Below, one piece after another: positions 10,300-21,569 of a stretch of 64,000 bases of DNA. The notes below the pieces were generated by a model. The model searched no databases, was not told the DNA's origin, and saw only the letters and a program-made list of their open reading frames with translations. The first letter of the stretch is position 1. Every line of letters begins with the position of its first letter. The position numbers and the translations under genes are program-made. Source of the DNA: Phascolomyces articulosus (Eukaryota > Mucoromycota > Mucoromycetes > Mucorales > Lichtheimiaceae); NCBI GenBank assembly GCA_025677815.1, contig JAIXMP010000032.1, positions 434,001 to 498,000 on the forward strand. Direction: 5' to 3'.

Positions 10300-10944
10300 A
10301 TGGCCAAGTCCACCCAAAAGCGTTCGACTCTTGCTGACGTTGTCACCCGTGAATACACCATCCATCTCCACAAGTTGGTTCACGGTCGTTCCTTCAAGAA
10401 GAAGACTCCCCATGCCGTTAAGGCCATCAAGGAGTTTGCCACCAAGGCCATGGGCACCCAAGATGTCCGTGTTGACCCCAGTTTGAACAAGGCTTTGTGG
10501 GCTCGTGGTGTCCGTAACGTCCCCCACCGCATTCGTGTCCGCATTGCTCGCAAGCGTAACGATGATGAAGATGCCAAGGAAAAGCTTTACTCCATGGTCA
10601 CTTTCGTTCCTACCACCAACAACGCCAAGGGTAAGTTTTTTTTTTTTGAATTCATTGATCTTTATTTTAGAAACTTTTTGCGCTTTTGAAAACGCTGTCC
10701 ATGTAGTTGGTTTGATTCTCTTTTTTTTTAAAAAAAAATGGGACACGAACCAGCAATGATCTCGTGTATCCAAACAAAAAAATAAAGTGAATGGAAAACC
10801 GATTACTGGCAGTTGAAAACGCGAGAGGTTGGAGTGACATCGTTTCTCCTATCTGTGAAGCGTCTATAACCCTTATTTTTAACTCTTAATTTTTAAAAAA
10901 TAATATTATTAGGTTTGGAAACCGTTGTTGTCGATGACGAGTAA
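10300..10944 (+). CDS. RPL31: 60S ribosomal protein eL31
   Basis: Two coding exons (10300-10630 and 10913-10944) give 120 aa, the usual length for eL31, a protein at the exit-tunnel surface of the large subunit. Diagnostic segments are [48 protein letters not shown] and [20 protein letters not shown]. The second exon completes the acidic end LETVVVDDE. Codon use is strongly biased (GCC, ACC, CGT, AAG), unlike the A/T-ending codons of the neighbours, as expected for a highly expressed gene. The 282-nt intron is long for this region and holds a possible structured RNA (see 10739-10842). Confidence 0.97.
10739..10842 (+). ncRNA. Possible intronic H/ACA-like RNA in the eL31 intron (weak)
   Basis: A hairpin with arms GACACGA/TCGTGT (10742-10770) is followed by an A-rich hinge (ACAAAAAAATAAA), then a second weak stem (AACC at 10797, GGTT at 10827) and an ACA at 10837-10839. 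This is the hairpin-hinge-hairpin-ACA order of box H/ACA snoRNAs, which often sit in ribosomal protein introns. The 3' stem is short and no target was derived, so this is only a candidate. Confidence 0.2.
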
Positions 10945-11721
10945 ATATTTTCCTCTTGTCGATAATATTTCATGCTTCTTGTCGTACGCTCTCTTCTTTG
11001 TAGTTTAATTGTTGGAATCAATTGATCAATAAAAAAGTGGGCAAAAAAAACATTCGAACGTATAATATCATTTATTATGATTTTGGTTTATTTTGGAATG
11101 GCTGTTTGGGGTTGATAAAGTGACTTTATGAGAAATGGGAAAAATGGTACTAGATCATGATCATTAAGAATGGATCATTTTAGTAAAATTGAGCAACATG
11201 AATCGAGATCGATCATTTAGTAAAAAACCTTGATCTGGAGAGAAAAAAAAATGCAGTACTTGATGGCTTTGTTTATTTTAGAAAGTTTTGATTACAAATG
11301 TTGTTACGGGTGATAGCCTCTGCAAAAAAAGACGCGTTGTAAATAAATATAATTCTAATCTATCTTTTGGGTCGTGTTTGCATCACAGGTATGGTCATAA
11401 GTTCAAGAGAGAGAATGATTTGTCCACTAAAGAATATGATTTGTAGTTCGATTTGATGGGCAACAACGTTTTAATGTATAATCTTTTACTATACCATCTA
11501 TTTTCGAGTTCTAAATATAATCGGGATTCTACACACATATATACACTGGTGTTTTTGTAATGAAAAACAGCCCCATTATAAAAAACCTCTTGTAAATATC
11601 AACCACAATAATAATAAAGTCCATCGATGATTATCTTTTTGAACAGAAACAAAGGGAGTGATATGCTGTCAGTTTATTTTTTTTGTGTGTGTGATTATAT
11701 CGTTGTCTAAAAAAAAAGCGT
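10945..11721. other. Convergent intergenic region
   Basis: The interval lies between the 3' ends of eL31 (+) and the 78-aa gene (-). It contains AATAAA-like poly(A) signals (near 11027 and 11613) and A/T runs. No ORF or RNA gene is supported. Confidence 0.4.
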
Positions 11722-12333
11722 TTACTGGCTGCTTTGATCTTTATATTGCTTTGCCCACTAAAAGGAAAAAAAATTGTATAATTAATAACTCAAATATCAA
11801 CGCATAATAAAAAACACACAGGTTCTCTCTTTTCCAATAATATATAAACTTACCATCATTGATGGGATCCAACGCTTAGGTTCTTGATAACGTTGCTATG
11901 ACACAGAAAAAAAACAATGCGTCAGTTGTATCCATAAACAATAATTTCGCCTGCTAAATAAAAGAAAAAACAGTGTGAAATATATATAAATATGTAGTTA
12001 CCTCCTTTTGAGCAGAGATATTCCAGAGAGCACCAATGGTAACGGCCATACCAATAGTAGCAACAATGGTATTGGACTTCCAGGTCTTAGGTTGAGACCA
12101 CCAGCCACCGGAAGGAGCCCTATATAAAAATACATTTCTCTCAATGAATATAATTGTTTCTTTTTTTTAAAAAAAGGATTAATTTTATATAATAAAACAT
12201 TACCAGACTTCTTTAGGATAAGGGAAACGGCTAACACCACCCTACAATGATTTTAATGGACATTAATTATTATAATTATCATTTAATATTAAAAGGTTTG
12301 TGTCGTGTCGCATGTCTCTCATTCGTTTACCAT
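11722..12333 (-). CDS. 78-aa single-pass membrane protein, likely mitochondrial complex I accessory subunit
   Basis: Five exons in minus order: 12331-12333 (the ATG alone; its 5' leader continues upstream), 12204-12241, 12002-12119, 11854-11895 and 11722-11757. Phases join to give 78 aa. The protein starts MGGVSRFPYPKEVW, continues with an aromatic APSGGWWSQPKTWKSNT segment and one membrane helix (IVATIGMAVTIGALW), then a charged tail with RWIPSMMWAKQYKD. The W-x-P-x-GGW...W..NT + helix + W-I-P-S-x-x-W-x-K-Q-Y layout is what I recall of a small fungal NADH:ubiquinone oxidoreductase accessory protein. The subunit name is uncertain and the assignment is inference. The donor GTAAAC directly follows the start codon. 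Confidence 0.6.
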
Positions 12334-12536
12334 TGTCGTTTATTATTATTATTTTTTTTTGTAGTACTAACAAGAGCTACTGCTGGGAACTTGAGCTGGA
12401 AAATCGAGAGCGGAGAAAATTGGTGACGACATCAAAATTTTTGAGTTGTCATAGTATAATACACTATTAAATTCACTCTTTGATTTTGGTTCTCTTTATA
12501 CAGTACAAAAAAAATGCTTTTTATTATTACTATTTA

Positions 12537-14800
12537 TTAAATGGATAAATTTTCATCTGCCCACAGTTTAAAGGTTCTATCAAATCCACATGAAACAATA
12601 TATCGACCATCTAAAAGAAAAAAAAAAAAAAACAAGGAAATATAAGATAAAAAACGAAGAAACCTAAATGGATCTATCCACAAAAAAAGTCTATGCTAAT
12701 TTTTACCTTGAGATATATCAATGCCCATCACTTTACTTTCATGACCTTCTAAACTTTTAATTAATCGGAAATCATCTCCAGACCATATCTTGACACATCC
12801 ATCATATCCAGTGGTGCCTAAATAATACCCATCCGTGCTATATTTGATATCCGATACCAAGGATTGATGAGCAGAAATGGTATATATGTTACGCAATGTT
12901 CGCATATCCCATATTTTGACAGTATTATCTGCACTTGCAGAAGCAAGATGATAACCATTGGAGGACCAATCCATGCCAAGAATATCTTTGACATGTCCTT
13001 CTAATGTCATAGCTGATCTTCCAGTTCGAGTATCCCAAACACGTCCTATACAATCCAATCCACTTGAAAAAAAATTGTTAATTAGTATCATCTTAAAAAT
13101 TTTTAAATTGTTTTATCTATAAAAAAAAAAGTAAATATTTACCCAGTAGCAACAAGACTTCCATCACATTGGAATGCAATAGCATATACTTCTTTGGAAT
13201 GACCTTCTTGAAGTAATAATTCAGTTTCTTTTGCAACATCCCAGAATCTCCATGTTCCATCAAAGCCTGCACTTCCGAGATATCGTCCAGATGGATGGAA
13301 AGCAACACGAGATACACGGCCTACATGACCAGTTAAAGTGGATAAAGGTGTTTCTCTAGATAGTAATAAATTAAGAAGAGAGAGAGAAGGAAAAAAAAAT
13401 ATATCAATGGCAAACTATAACATAGTTGAACCCCTCCCTCTAAAAGTATATTCTTCTTTTAATCTCTTTTCTTTTTACCTGTCTAAACTCCATAAATGAA
13501 CCAATGAGTCTGCTCCACCTGTTACAAAATTCATGACACTCTTTTCTAAACTTAGGGTGGATTCTGGATGAAAAGCAATACCCCCAATACGATCTGTATG
13601 TCCTTTAAACGACATTTGTTGTTCACATTGTGGTACAGACCATAATTTGAGACCACCAGACCAAGCACCAGTAACAACCATGGATGTATCGGGTGAGAAT
13701 GCACATTGAGCGACTGGACGTTCATCTGCAATTTGTGATGCCCAGTTGGTATAACCCTAATATTTTTTTTTTATTTTGTCATATCAAATTAAAACTGTCT
13801 CTTCTTCTTTTGACAGCTAAGAGTATACCAATTATGATATTGATCCCAACCTTAAGTTTTGATTGTAATTCTTTACGGCTTGCTTTGACTTGTGCTAATG
13901 GAATATCTACTTCTGCGTTTTGTTTTTCTAATCGTGCTTTTGCTCTAATAAATAAAATTTTAAATCAAATCAATGTTATTATTCTCCCTTAATTTCCTTC
14001 CTATTAACTCCTAAAAAAAATACCGTGGTAATGAATAACTTGTAATCCATCTTCGTGCTTCCAATAATTCTTCGGTTCCAGGTGTAAAGAATTCTTCTTC
14101 TTTCTAATATATATATATCGACATACTAAATAAATCCAATGCTTTCATTTTGATTATAATTTAACAAAATAAAACAAACCTCTCCTTCCGCTTCTTCCCC
14201 TTCATTTTCTGATTCTGATTCAATTTCTTTGCCTTCTTGAATGGATAGTAAGTATCTTAAACGAGTTCGTCGATCATCCGGCTAATATATATCATTGAAT
14301 AAAAACAGTGCCTCATCAATATACATATCCAACTGATTTTCTCTTCATTTGTCGTTTTTTTTCCAGATAAAATGTTACATACTCCTTCACCAAAAAGACA
14401 CTGAGGTTCACCTAGTTCTCGAAGTCGCAAACGAACGCGTGAATCGTCTGTGGGTACTGCAATTTGTCGAGCGCGTTTTCGTCTTTCAAATTCTTCCAGA
14501 ATTTCCTTGTCTGCTTGTCTTGCTTGTAAGGACGATTCTGACATGTCTAGATCCGTAGCATCAGCTTTTATTTTTTTTTAAAAAAAATAATACATATATA
14601 TATATTAATTTATTTATTAATGAAACCAATGGGGTGTATTATTACAAGCAAAACGAATTCACTGTACCTAAAGAATCGAGATCAATACTTCCTGGTGCCA
14701 ATGTAGGTACACCTGCTTCTCCAATCTTAAGTCGTTTAGCATTCTCTTGTTCATCCAAAGCGCCGAAATGAACACGCGATGTTTTTGATTTATCGTCCAT
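12537..14800 (-). CDS. PRP4: U4/U6 snRNP WD40 splicing factor PRP4
   Basis: Component of the U4/U6.U5 tri-snRNP. Nine exons (minus): 14668-14800, 14383-14564, 14180-14281, 14024-14103, 13851-13944, 13479-13756, 13143-13355, 12707-13062, 12537-12610. They total 503 aa with all phases consistent. The N-terminal half contains the PRP4/SFM-type motif ([22 protein letters not shown] region) followed by [10 protein letters not shown]. The C-terminal half has seven WD repeats with blade ends such as [45 protein letters not shown] and KLWADENL. The last blades ([18 protein letters not shown]) are typical of PRPF4. The start at 14800 ([13 protein letters not shown]) is the first ATG of the frame. Confidence 0.92.
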
Positions 14801-15298
14801 ATCTTTTTTTTTATTACTGTATTAAAAATATTGATTTTTTTTCACTTGTGGATAGAGTCTTGTTATGAATTGGGACGTGTCAAGGATCCAATAAAAAAAA
14901 AAGAGTTGATCAACAATCGCTTTTTTTTTTTCAAGATCAAAAAAAAGTGTAAGTTGTAGGACCAAGTGTTTGGATTGTAATAGGTCTGGTGTTTTTTGGT
15001 TCCGAAATTTATCAGTTACTAGACTACTTTAAAAAAACTTGGAGAATAAAAGTATTGGAAGTATGCATGAAGTTTTTTGACCAAATGTTTTTTTTTACGG
15101 GGATATTTTATTATATACATTCATCTCCTTGACAAGTAAATGTATATGATGATGATGATATCATTATGTAATAGATACTATATATATGTTTCCCATGACT
15201 ACAAAGTTCACATATATTTAACAGCTAATTATTTTTATATTTTATATTAATATCATTATATAACTATTAAAAAGAAAAACAATAATACTAACAAAGTG

Positions 15299-15321
15299 AT
15301 GTTACTATATAATAGTAACAT
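15299..15321. repeat. Perfect palindrome, 10-bp arms with a 3-bp centre
   Basis: ATGTTACTAT at 15299-15308 and ATAGTAACAT at 15312-15321 are exact reverse complements around ATA. It lies 150 bp outside the longer inverted repeat that starts at 15447. It could be a dimeric protein-binding site or simple AT-rich chance structure. Confidence 0.55.
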
Positions 15322-15446
15322 GTATGTTCCATGGCGATTACGATATCACTAAAGTATAAGAAAGAAGCCTGGGAGTCTTGACGATACCAAATTACATAAC
15401 TAAAACAAATTTGGATTTACTACAGCCATGGCGTATATAAGCTATT

Positions 15447-16106
15447 TTTGAAGTCAGTTTAGTAATTTAATTTTTATCATCAGTTATGGATAGTAGATCG
15501 TTGAAAAACATTCTTACTTCTCAATAATATATATATATATATATATAAAGTAGTTACTATAATATATTGAGTGCTCATAAAAATGGGTTTGTTACATTTT
15601 ATTTATAGTTTCTGAATAATGTTGATCCAAATTACGTTGTTTTCTTCTCAATATAACCAATTATAATATATGTTACTGGTCAATACCAATATGCATAATA
15701 ATAGACTTCCAAGGTATATTTCTCTATCACCAAAGTAATGATTCCAAACTTTTTTTATATAATCGAAATTTATCCGTAAGAAAATTAGGGTAATAATTTA
15801 TTAGATTGAATAAACATATAAAAGAATAATGCATATGGTACTAAATAAATATATATATCATTATTGTCGTCTCGTTCCATTTTACATCATTCTCGATTTG
15901 TCTCTTCTTTAATTGTAAATCCCCAAGCCTTCAAAGTACCAAAATAATAAACACATTGTTATCTAACGTCTTGACAAAGAATAAGAGTATAGAAAACAAA
16001 AGTATAACATAATTGAAGTACGAGCAAACCCATATTAAAGTTAATTTCATATATCATAAAGGCGATACACCACAATAGTGTCCAAAATTACTAAACTGAC
16101 TTCAAA
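15447..16106. repeat. 660-bp segment bounded by 22-bp perfect inverted repeats
   Basis: The arms 15447-15468 (TTTGAAGTCAGTTTAGTAAT...) and 16085-16106 are exact reverse complements over 22 bp, with identity ending abruptly on both sides. The interior is AT-rich, non-coding and has no transposase. The shape suggests a MITE-like non-autonomous DNA transposon, or a pair of inverted regulatory sites. I see no clear target-site duplication next to the outer ends. Confidence 0.6.
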
Positions 16107-16283
16107 TGCGTTGTGTTCAATCTCAAAATACCGTGGGTGAAGTAAATTTCACACACTTGAATCACCTTAAAAAAAAGGGGAAATTCTCTTTTTTTTTTTC
16201 ACAGCTTGTTTTCTTTTTCTTTTCAACAACAATTTTTTTTTATTGTAAACCACAATATCCATTTATTCTATTTATTATCCATC

Positions 16284-18751
16284 ATGGTTATTTACAGAGC
16301 AACAAAATATGATTCCATTGAACCTTTACCTGATTTGGACCTTTATACTTTTTATTTCAAACCAAACGAGTTTAATACAAAATTTCCTGCTGATCGTAAA
16401 GTAGTTATTGATGGTCTTACAGGAAAATCTTTGACGCATAGTCAAGTACGCGATTTATCAGGTCGTATGGCAGCAGGATGGGTAGATAATATTGGATTGA
16501 AACAAGGTGATATTGTTGCTTCGTTCGCTCCTAATCATTATGACCATATTGTCGTATATCTTTCATTGTTGGCTGCGAAATGTACTATTACACCCGGGTA
16601 AGGATAGATTCCTCGATTCTATTACTAAGTCCTTTTACTGTTTTTTTTGACATACTAACACATATTTCTATTTCATAGTAATCCTATGTACACGGAAGGT
16701 AAGATAAATAAAAAAGAATGCGAAGGGAGAAAAAGAAGTTGTTTTTAAAAGAAGCAAAAGTTGTTGTTATATATAATCTTGATTTCTACACGATTTTTTC
16801 CCACCCTGACATCATTTTTTTCCGTTAATTTTTTTTATATAATATATAGCGGAATTCTTACATCAAATCTCCAATTCCGGAGCAAAAGCACTTGTCACTG
16901 TACCAGAATTATTACCTGTTTTACTTAAAGTGTGTGCCAAAGTAGGCATTCCAAAAAGTCGAATTTTTATGTATGGTGAAAATGATTATCAAGAATTCAA
17001 ATCTGTATATTCCATCATGTCATCTACTCGTGATATTGAATATCCTGTTCAAGGTTTGAACTCTAAAGAAGATGTTGCTTTTATCTGTTACTCAAGTGGA
17101 ACCACAGGTTTAGCTAAGGTAAAATAACCAAGAAAATTGGTCTCCTAAATAGATCAAAAAATAATGAATAAACTGATACGTATATATATATATATTCATA
17201 GGGTGTTATGTTGACGCATCAAAACTTGATTGCTCAAGCACTCATTACCATGGAAACGGATAAACATGCACATAATGAACATGATAAATCCTTATGTTTC
17301 TTGCCTTTGTATCATATTTATGGATTAACTGTCCTTTGCTTTAATGCATTTTACAAGTTATTACCTGTGGTGATCATTCCACGTTTTGATCTAAAGACCT
17401 ATTTGGAATTGGTTCAGAAATATCGTATTACACTTCTTAGCATTGTTCCTCCTGTTGGTAAGTAGCCGTGAATCAAGATTACATCCTCCACTCTATTGTT
17501 AGCAAATGTATTTATTATATGTATAAATAGCTGTGCAACTTTCCAAGGATCCATTGGTTTTAAAGTATGATTTATCTTCTGTTCGTATCATTCAATGTGG
17601 TGCCGCTCCTCTTGGAAAAGAACATACCGATAACCTTTTGGCAAGAATTCCTGGTTACTTGATTCAATCGTATGTTATTATTATACTATATATTAATGCT
17701 TTTATCTTATTATATAACTGATTTATTGATAATAATGTATTTTATATAGTTACGGAATGACAGAAACGACAAGTGGTTTGTATCATTATCATTGAACATT
17801 ATCTTGATCCTCCCCAAAAAAAAATGTATCAATAACTAAAAAGTGGATATATATATTTCCATTTCCCCCCTCATATGTATATAGCTGTAGTTCAGTCAGG
17901 TTATGATGGTACCGCTGTTGGTAAGTAAATAGAACTATATGATATATTCATTTGGGAGGAATAACTGTGGAGTTAACACGCCCTAAAATTTAGGTTCAGT
18001 TGGTATTGTATGCCCTAGTGTAGAATGCAAAATTGTAGATGAGCAAGAAAATGGTAAGTGTTATCTTATTAAATAGATTGGGCTATCCAACAGTAGATGA
18101 CTATATACTAATAATACTGTTTATATGATGTTCTATATGATAAAGAACTTGGTGATGATCAAGAAGGTGAAATATTAATTAGAGGGCCCTCTATCATGAA
18201 GGTAAAAGCATATATTATCATAACTATTCACATGAATATACAATAAAACTTTATTAACACATTCAAATGATTATATATAGGGTTATTATAACAATCCTGA
18301 AGCAAATGCAAAAACCTTTGCTGAAGGAGGTTGGTTAAAAACCGGAGATGTCCTTCGATTCGATAGTAAAAAACAAGAATTCTTTGTGATGGATCGATTA
18401 AAGGAATTGATCAAAGTCAAAGGTTTCCAAGTAGCTCCTGCCGAACTTGAATCCTTATTACTTGGTATGCCTGAAGTCAATGATTGTTGTGTTATTGGTG
18501 TTTATCATACGGATGAAGCCACTGAATATCCACGCGCTTATGTTGTCCCTGCACCCAGTTTGAAAGCGGATGAAAACTTGAAAAAGGCCATTACTGATTA
18601 CGTTGCAAAGAATGTCACAGGTTACAAACGATTGCGTGGTGGTGTTCGTTTCTTAGATGTGATTCCCAAGAGTCCTAGTGGCAAAATCTTGAGAAGACGT
18701 ATTAGAGAATTGGCTAAAGAACAAGATACACCTGTAAAAGCAAATTTGTAG
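16284..18751 (+). CDS. 4-coumarate-CoA ligase-like acyl-CoA synthetase
   Basis: ATP-dependent AMP-forming ligase that activates a carboxylic acid to its CoA thioester. The start at 16284 (MVIYRATKYDSIEPLPDLDL) is the first ATG. About ten exons follow, including a 20-nt one (16680-16699, NPMYTE). Motifs in order: P-loop CYSSGTTGLAKGVMLTH, LCFLPLYHIYG, QCGAAPLGKE, SYGMTETTS, EGEILIRGPS, GGWLKTGDVLRFD, DRLKELIKVKGFQVAPAELE and PKSPSGKILRR with the catalytic lysine. These define the 4CL/firefly luciferase clade. The chain ends in KANL, not a canonical SKL, so peroxisomal import is uncertain. Fungal members usually act on medium-chain or aromatic acids; the substrate cannot be set here. Confidence 0.9.
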
Positions 18752-19090
18752 TGTAGAAAACCTCTTAGAATGTATAGATTTAATATAATCCATTTATTTA
18801 TTTATATAAAGAGAGAGAGGAAAAAAAAGTATAACTTTTTTGAAAAGACAAAAAGAGGAATCTTTCTTGGATATATATATAAAAAAAGCACATTTCTAAT
18901 CAAGTGGATTTGTTATCAAATCCACCAAAGTTTGCTTTGTCTGGCTGTAGCTGGGATCAATAGATTACCATATTTGGAAAGCAAGAAAAAATTTTCTTGT
19001 GGCGGTGGATTTAGTGTTGTGAAGACCGTGAACTATGAAGGTTCCTTCTCTTTCTTCCGTCCGTGTCGAGATTTTTACGAGTATATAAAC
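18752..19090. promoter_or_regulatory. Gap upstream of uS14
   Basis: The 339-bp interval between the synthetase stop and the uS14 start. It ends in a pyrimidine-rich stretch (TTCCTTCTCTTTCTTCCGTC) at about 19039-19060, a plausible core promoter or leader. No gene is seen. Confidence 0.35.
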
Positions 19091-19566
19091 ATGGCCCACG
19101 ATAACGTCTGGAACTCCCGTCCCCGCCAATTTGGCAAGGGCTCTCGTCAATGGTATGTTTTTTTTAAAGAAAGAAACAACAACTACAAGCCCTTTCCATT
19201 CAACATGAACCCCATTTTCATACATTGACACACATTCAGCCATCAAAAAAAATATTTCAATCCAAAAATATTTCTTCAACACAATGAATTAAACATTATT
19301 ATTATTTTTTTATCATAATGAAATAGCCGCGTCTGCGCTCACCGTGCTGCTTTGATCCGCAAGTACAACCTTAACATTTGCCGTCAATGCTTCCGTGAAT
19401 ATGCCAATGATATTGGTTTCCACAAGGTAATTATATTGTATCCATTGTTGGAAAGAAAAAAAAAAGTGAAGAGGGATATGAAACATGACGATTAAGGATA
19501 GAATGACATTTTTTTTTTTATTAACTGAAAAAAAACTATAACTTTATATCATTATAGTACCGTTAA
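19091..19566 (+). CDS. RPS29: 40S ribosomal protein uS14 (S29)
   Basis: Three exons (19091-19152, 19327-19426, 19558-19566) give exactly 56 aa, the usual length of eukaryotic uS14. The last exon carries only Tyr-Arg-stop. The sequence shows [16 protein letters not shown] and the zinc ribbon CRVC (Cys21, Cys24) and CRQC (Cys39, Cys42), ending [10 protein letters not shown]. It sits in the small subunit head near the decoding region. Codon use is biased as in eL31. This gene is easily missed because no exon is longer than 100 nt. Confidence 0.95.
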
Positions 19567-20162
19567 ACAAAAAAAAAACCATTGAGGAGAGGGGGTTTTA
19601 TATTCTTCTTTCCCCTTACAAAAAAAAATAGCCAGACTTGTCAATGGGATCTTGTAACAAAACTCTTTTTTTCTCATTTATTAAAAAAAAAAGAAGCAAT
19701 ATTAAAAAAAAAGTTATATCTGTATATGATTTTCTTTCTTTATTTTACTATTTGTTATTTATTTATTATTTGATGAAGAGGAATATATACAAAAGACTAG
19801 CAAGGGAGAGAGAGAGAGAGAGAGAAAAGAGGAGTTATATATAAGTGTTTTACATAAAGGGGAACATAGCGGTAAAGGAGCAAAAAGGAAGATATATATA
19901 ATATAATCCATATATAACAATAACAATAATGATATGATACTAATTAGGGAGAGCCACGTTTGTTACATACTTTTTTTTTCCTTATAAAAACCCTAAGGCT
20001 TGAGCGTCTTTTTTTTTTCTATTATTTGACAATTTAAACCTTTCTTCTTCTTTTTTTACAACTTGTTTTTTTTTTAACAAAACAACCCATATCCATTCCT
20101 TCATATACCAAACAGCAACAACAACAAATAAAAAAACTCAACCCTTTCCATTCCTTTATCCA
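19567..20162. other. Intergenic region with (GA)n tract
   Basis: The gap contains long A and T runs and a (GA)n microsatellite near 19805-19824. A TATA-like CTTATAAAAACCC at about 19981 is followed by a pyrimidine-rich leader up to the SHO1 start. No other gene is supported. Confidence 0.4.
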
Positions 20163-21569
20163 ATGAATTTCAACTTATCACACGTTACAACTAATCCAAT
20201 TGTCTTATGTTCGGCCGTATTAGCTGCTGTAAATTACATCATCATCATTATCATCATGTATAATTATTATTAATAATTGTGGCATTTCTATTTACAAACC
20301 CTATTATAAATATATTTATGATTAGGTTGGTTGGCTATTGACATTTGTTGCAGCTTGCTTAACTCATCTTCATGGTGCTAGTTGGTGGATTATTGTTTAT
20401 GAACTTGCTTTGATTATTACCATTTATTTGGTTCTTTCAAGATCATTGTTTATTGAATATCAATTGCTGGTAATATATATATATCACTTAGGAAATCACC
20501 ATCTTCCTATATTAACACTCTAATTTTATTATGTAGTTACTCATGTTACTCGCTATCAGTATTGCCATGCTTACTCAACTTATTGAAATGTTTATTAATC
20601 GAAGTGATTCTGCATCACAAGCTGGGGCTGCTGGAGGATGTATCTTGGTGATTATGCAGGTATGATCAGTATCACCCGATAATATATATTAAAGGATCAT
20701 GAACTTATCTTTAACTATATACTTTCATATATACGATAGTATTTGTGGGTATTTATCTTTGGTAGTTCTGAACAATCAGTTATTCATCGTTCAATTTATG
20801 GAATGCACAATACTTCAGCACCTTTGGTGACTCAAGCTCAATTTTCAAATGATTCCCATCGTACGGGATCATTACGAAGTATTGGTTCATCATCTACTTA
20901 TCATCGTCGTCAACAACAACAACAACAGCAACAACAAACATTATCAGAAAAACAATTATTGCAGCAACAACAGCAACGAGAATCATTGCAAAGTAGTATT
21001 GTATCTTCAAATCCACCTGTTTCACCTATTGCTGCTAATCAACAAAATATGAACAGTACATCAAATGTGACCACAACATCCACTACTCCCGCTGTTGCAT
21101 CTACAACCAATAGTAATAATAACACCACAGAATTGAAAATGAATGAAGCCAAGGCATTACATGCTTGTAAGTATTGTTAATCTTTTTTTTTAACAAATTA
21201 AAAATTTAGATCATCAAATAGTAAATATAGTTTTTTTTTTTTTGCGATCTTATTACTACTTTTTTTTTAATTTAATTTGTTGCTAAAAATTCAATGATAC
21301 ATAAATAGATCGAGCCAATGCTGAAGATCCTAATGAACTTTCATTTGCAAAGCATGAAATTCTTGAAATCATTGATAAACGTGGTAATTGGTGGCAGGCA
21401 AAGAAAAAGGATGGATCTATTGGTATTGTTCCCAGCAACTATGTAAGTTTTTATTAAAAAAAACAGAGTTAAGAATTTTATAAAAACGAATATATATGAT
21501 CATTTTACAGCAATGGAATACTAATAATAATTAAATACTTGTCTATATGATTATTAGTTTGCTGCATAA
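20163..21569 (+). CDS. SHO1: SHO1-type osmosensor, four membrane helices plus SH3 domain
   Basis: Six exons (20163-20228, 20326-20469, 20537-20659, 20740-21166, 21309-21442, 21558-21569) give 301 aa. Four hydrophobic helices occupy residues 12-125, including [38 protein letters not shown] and [18 protein letters not shown] Gln/Ser/Thr-rich linker follows (several CAA/CAG runs). A C-terminal SH3 domain begins at [17 protein letters not shown], continues [22 protein letters not shown] and ends FAA. This is the layout of Sho1, the plasma-membrane sensor that recruits Pbs2 to activate the Hog1 MAP kinase under osmotic stress. The final exon encodes only Phe-Ala-Ala. Confidence 0.92.

Larger units (their letters stand above)
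14801..16283. other. 1.5-kb intergenic region with inverted repeats
   Basis: The gap lies between the divergent PRP4 and acyl-CoA synthetase genes. No ORF is supported. It contains a perfect 22-bp inverted repeat (15447-15468 and 16085-16106), a 10-bp-arm palindrome at 15299-15321, and an (AT)n tract near 15525-15547. The last 80 bases are pyrimidine-rich and probably the core promoter of the gene at 16284. Confidence 0.5.

Noticed and set aside
19427..19557. C-box-like ATGACGA and D-box-like CTGA in uS14 intron 2, considered as a C/D snoRNA
   Set aside because: The boxes are only about 40 nt apart, the C box has a mismatch and there is no terminal stem.
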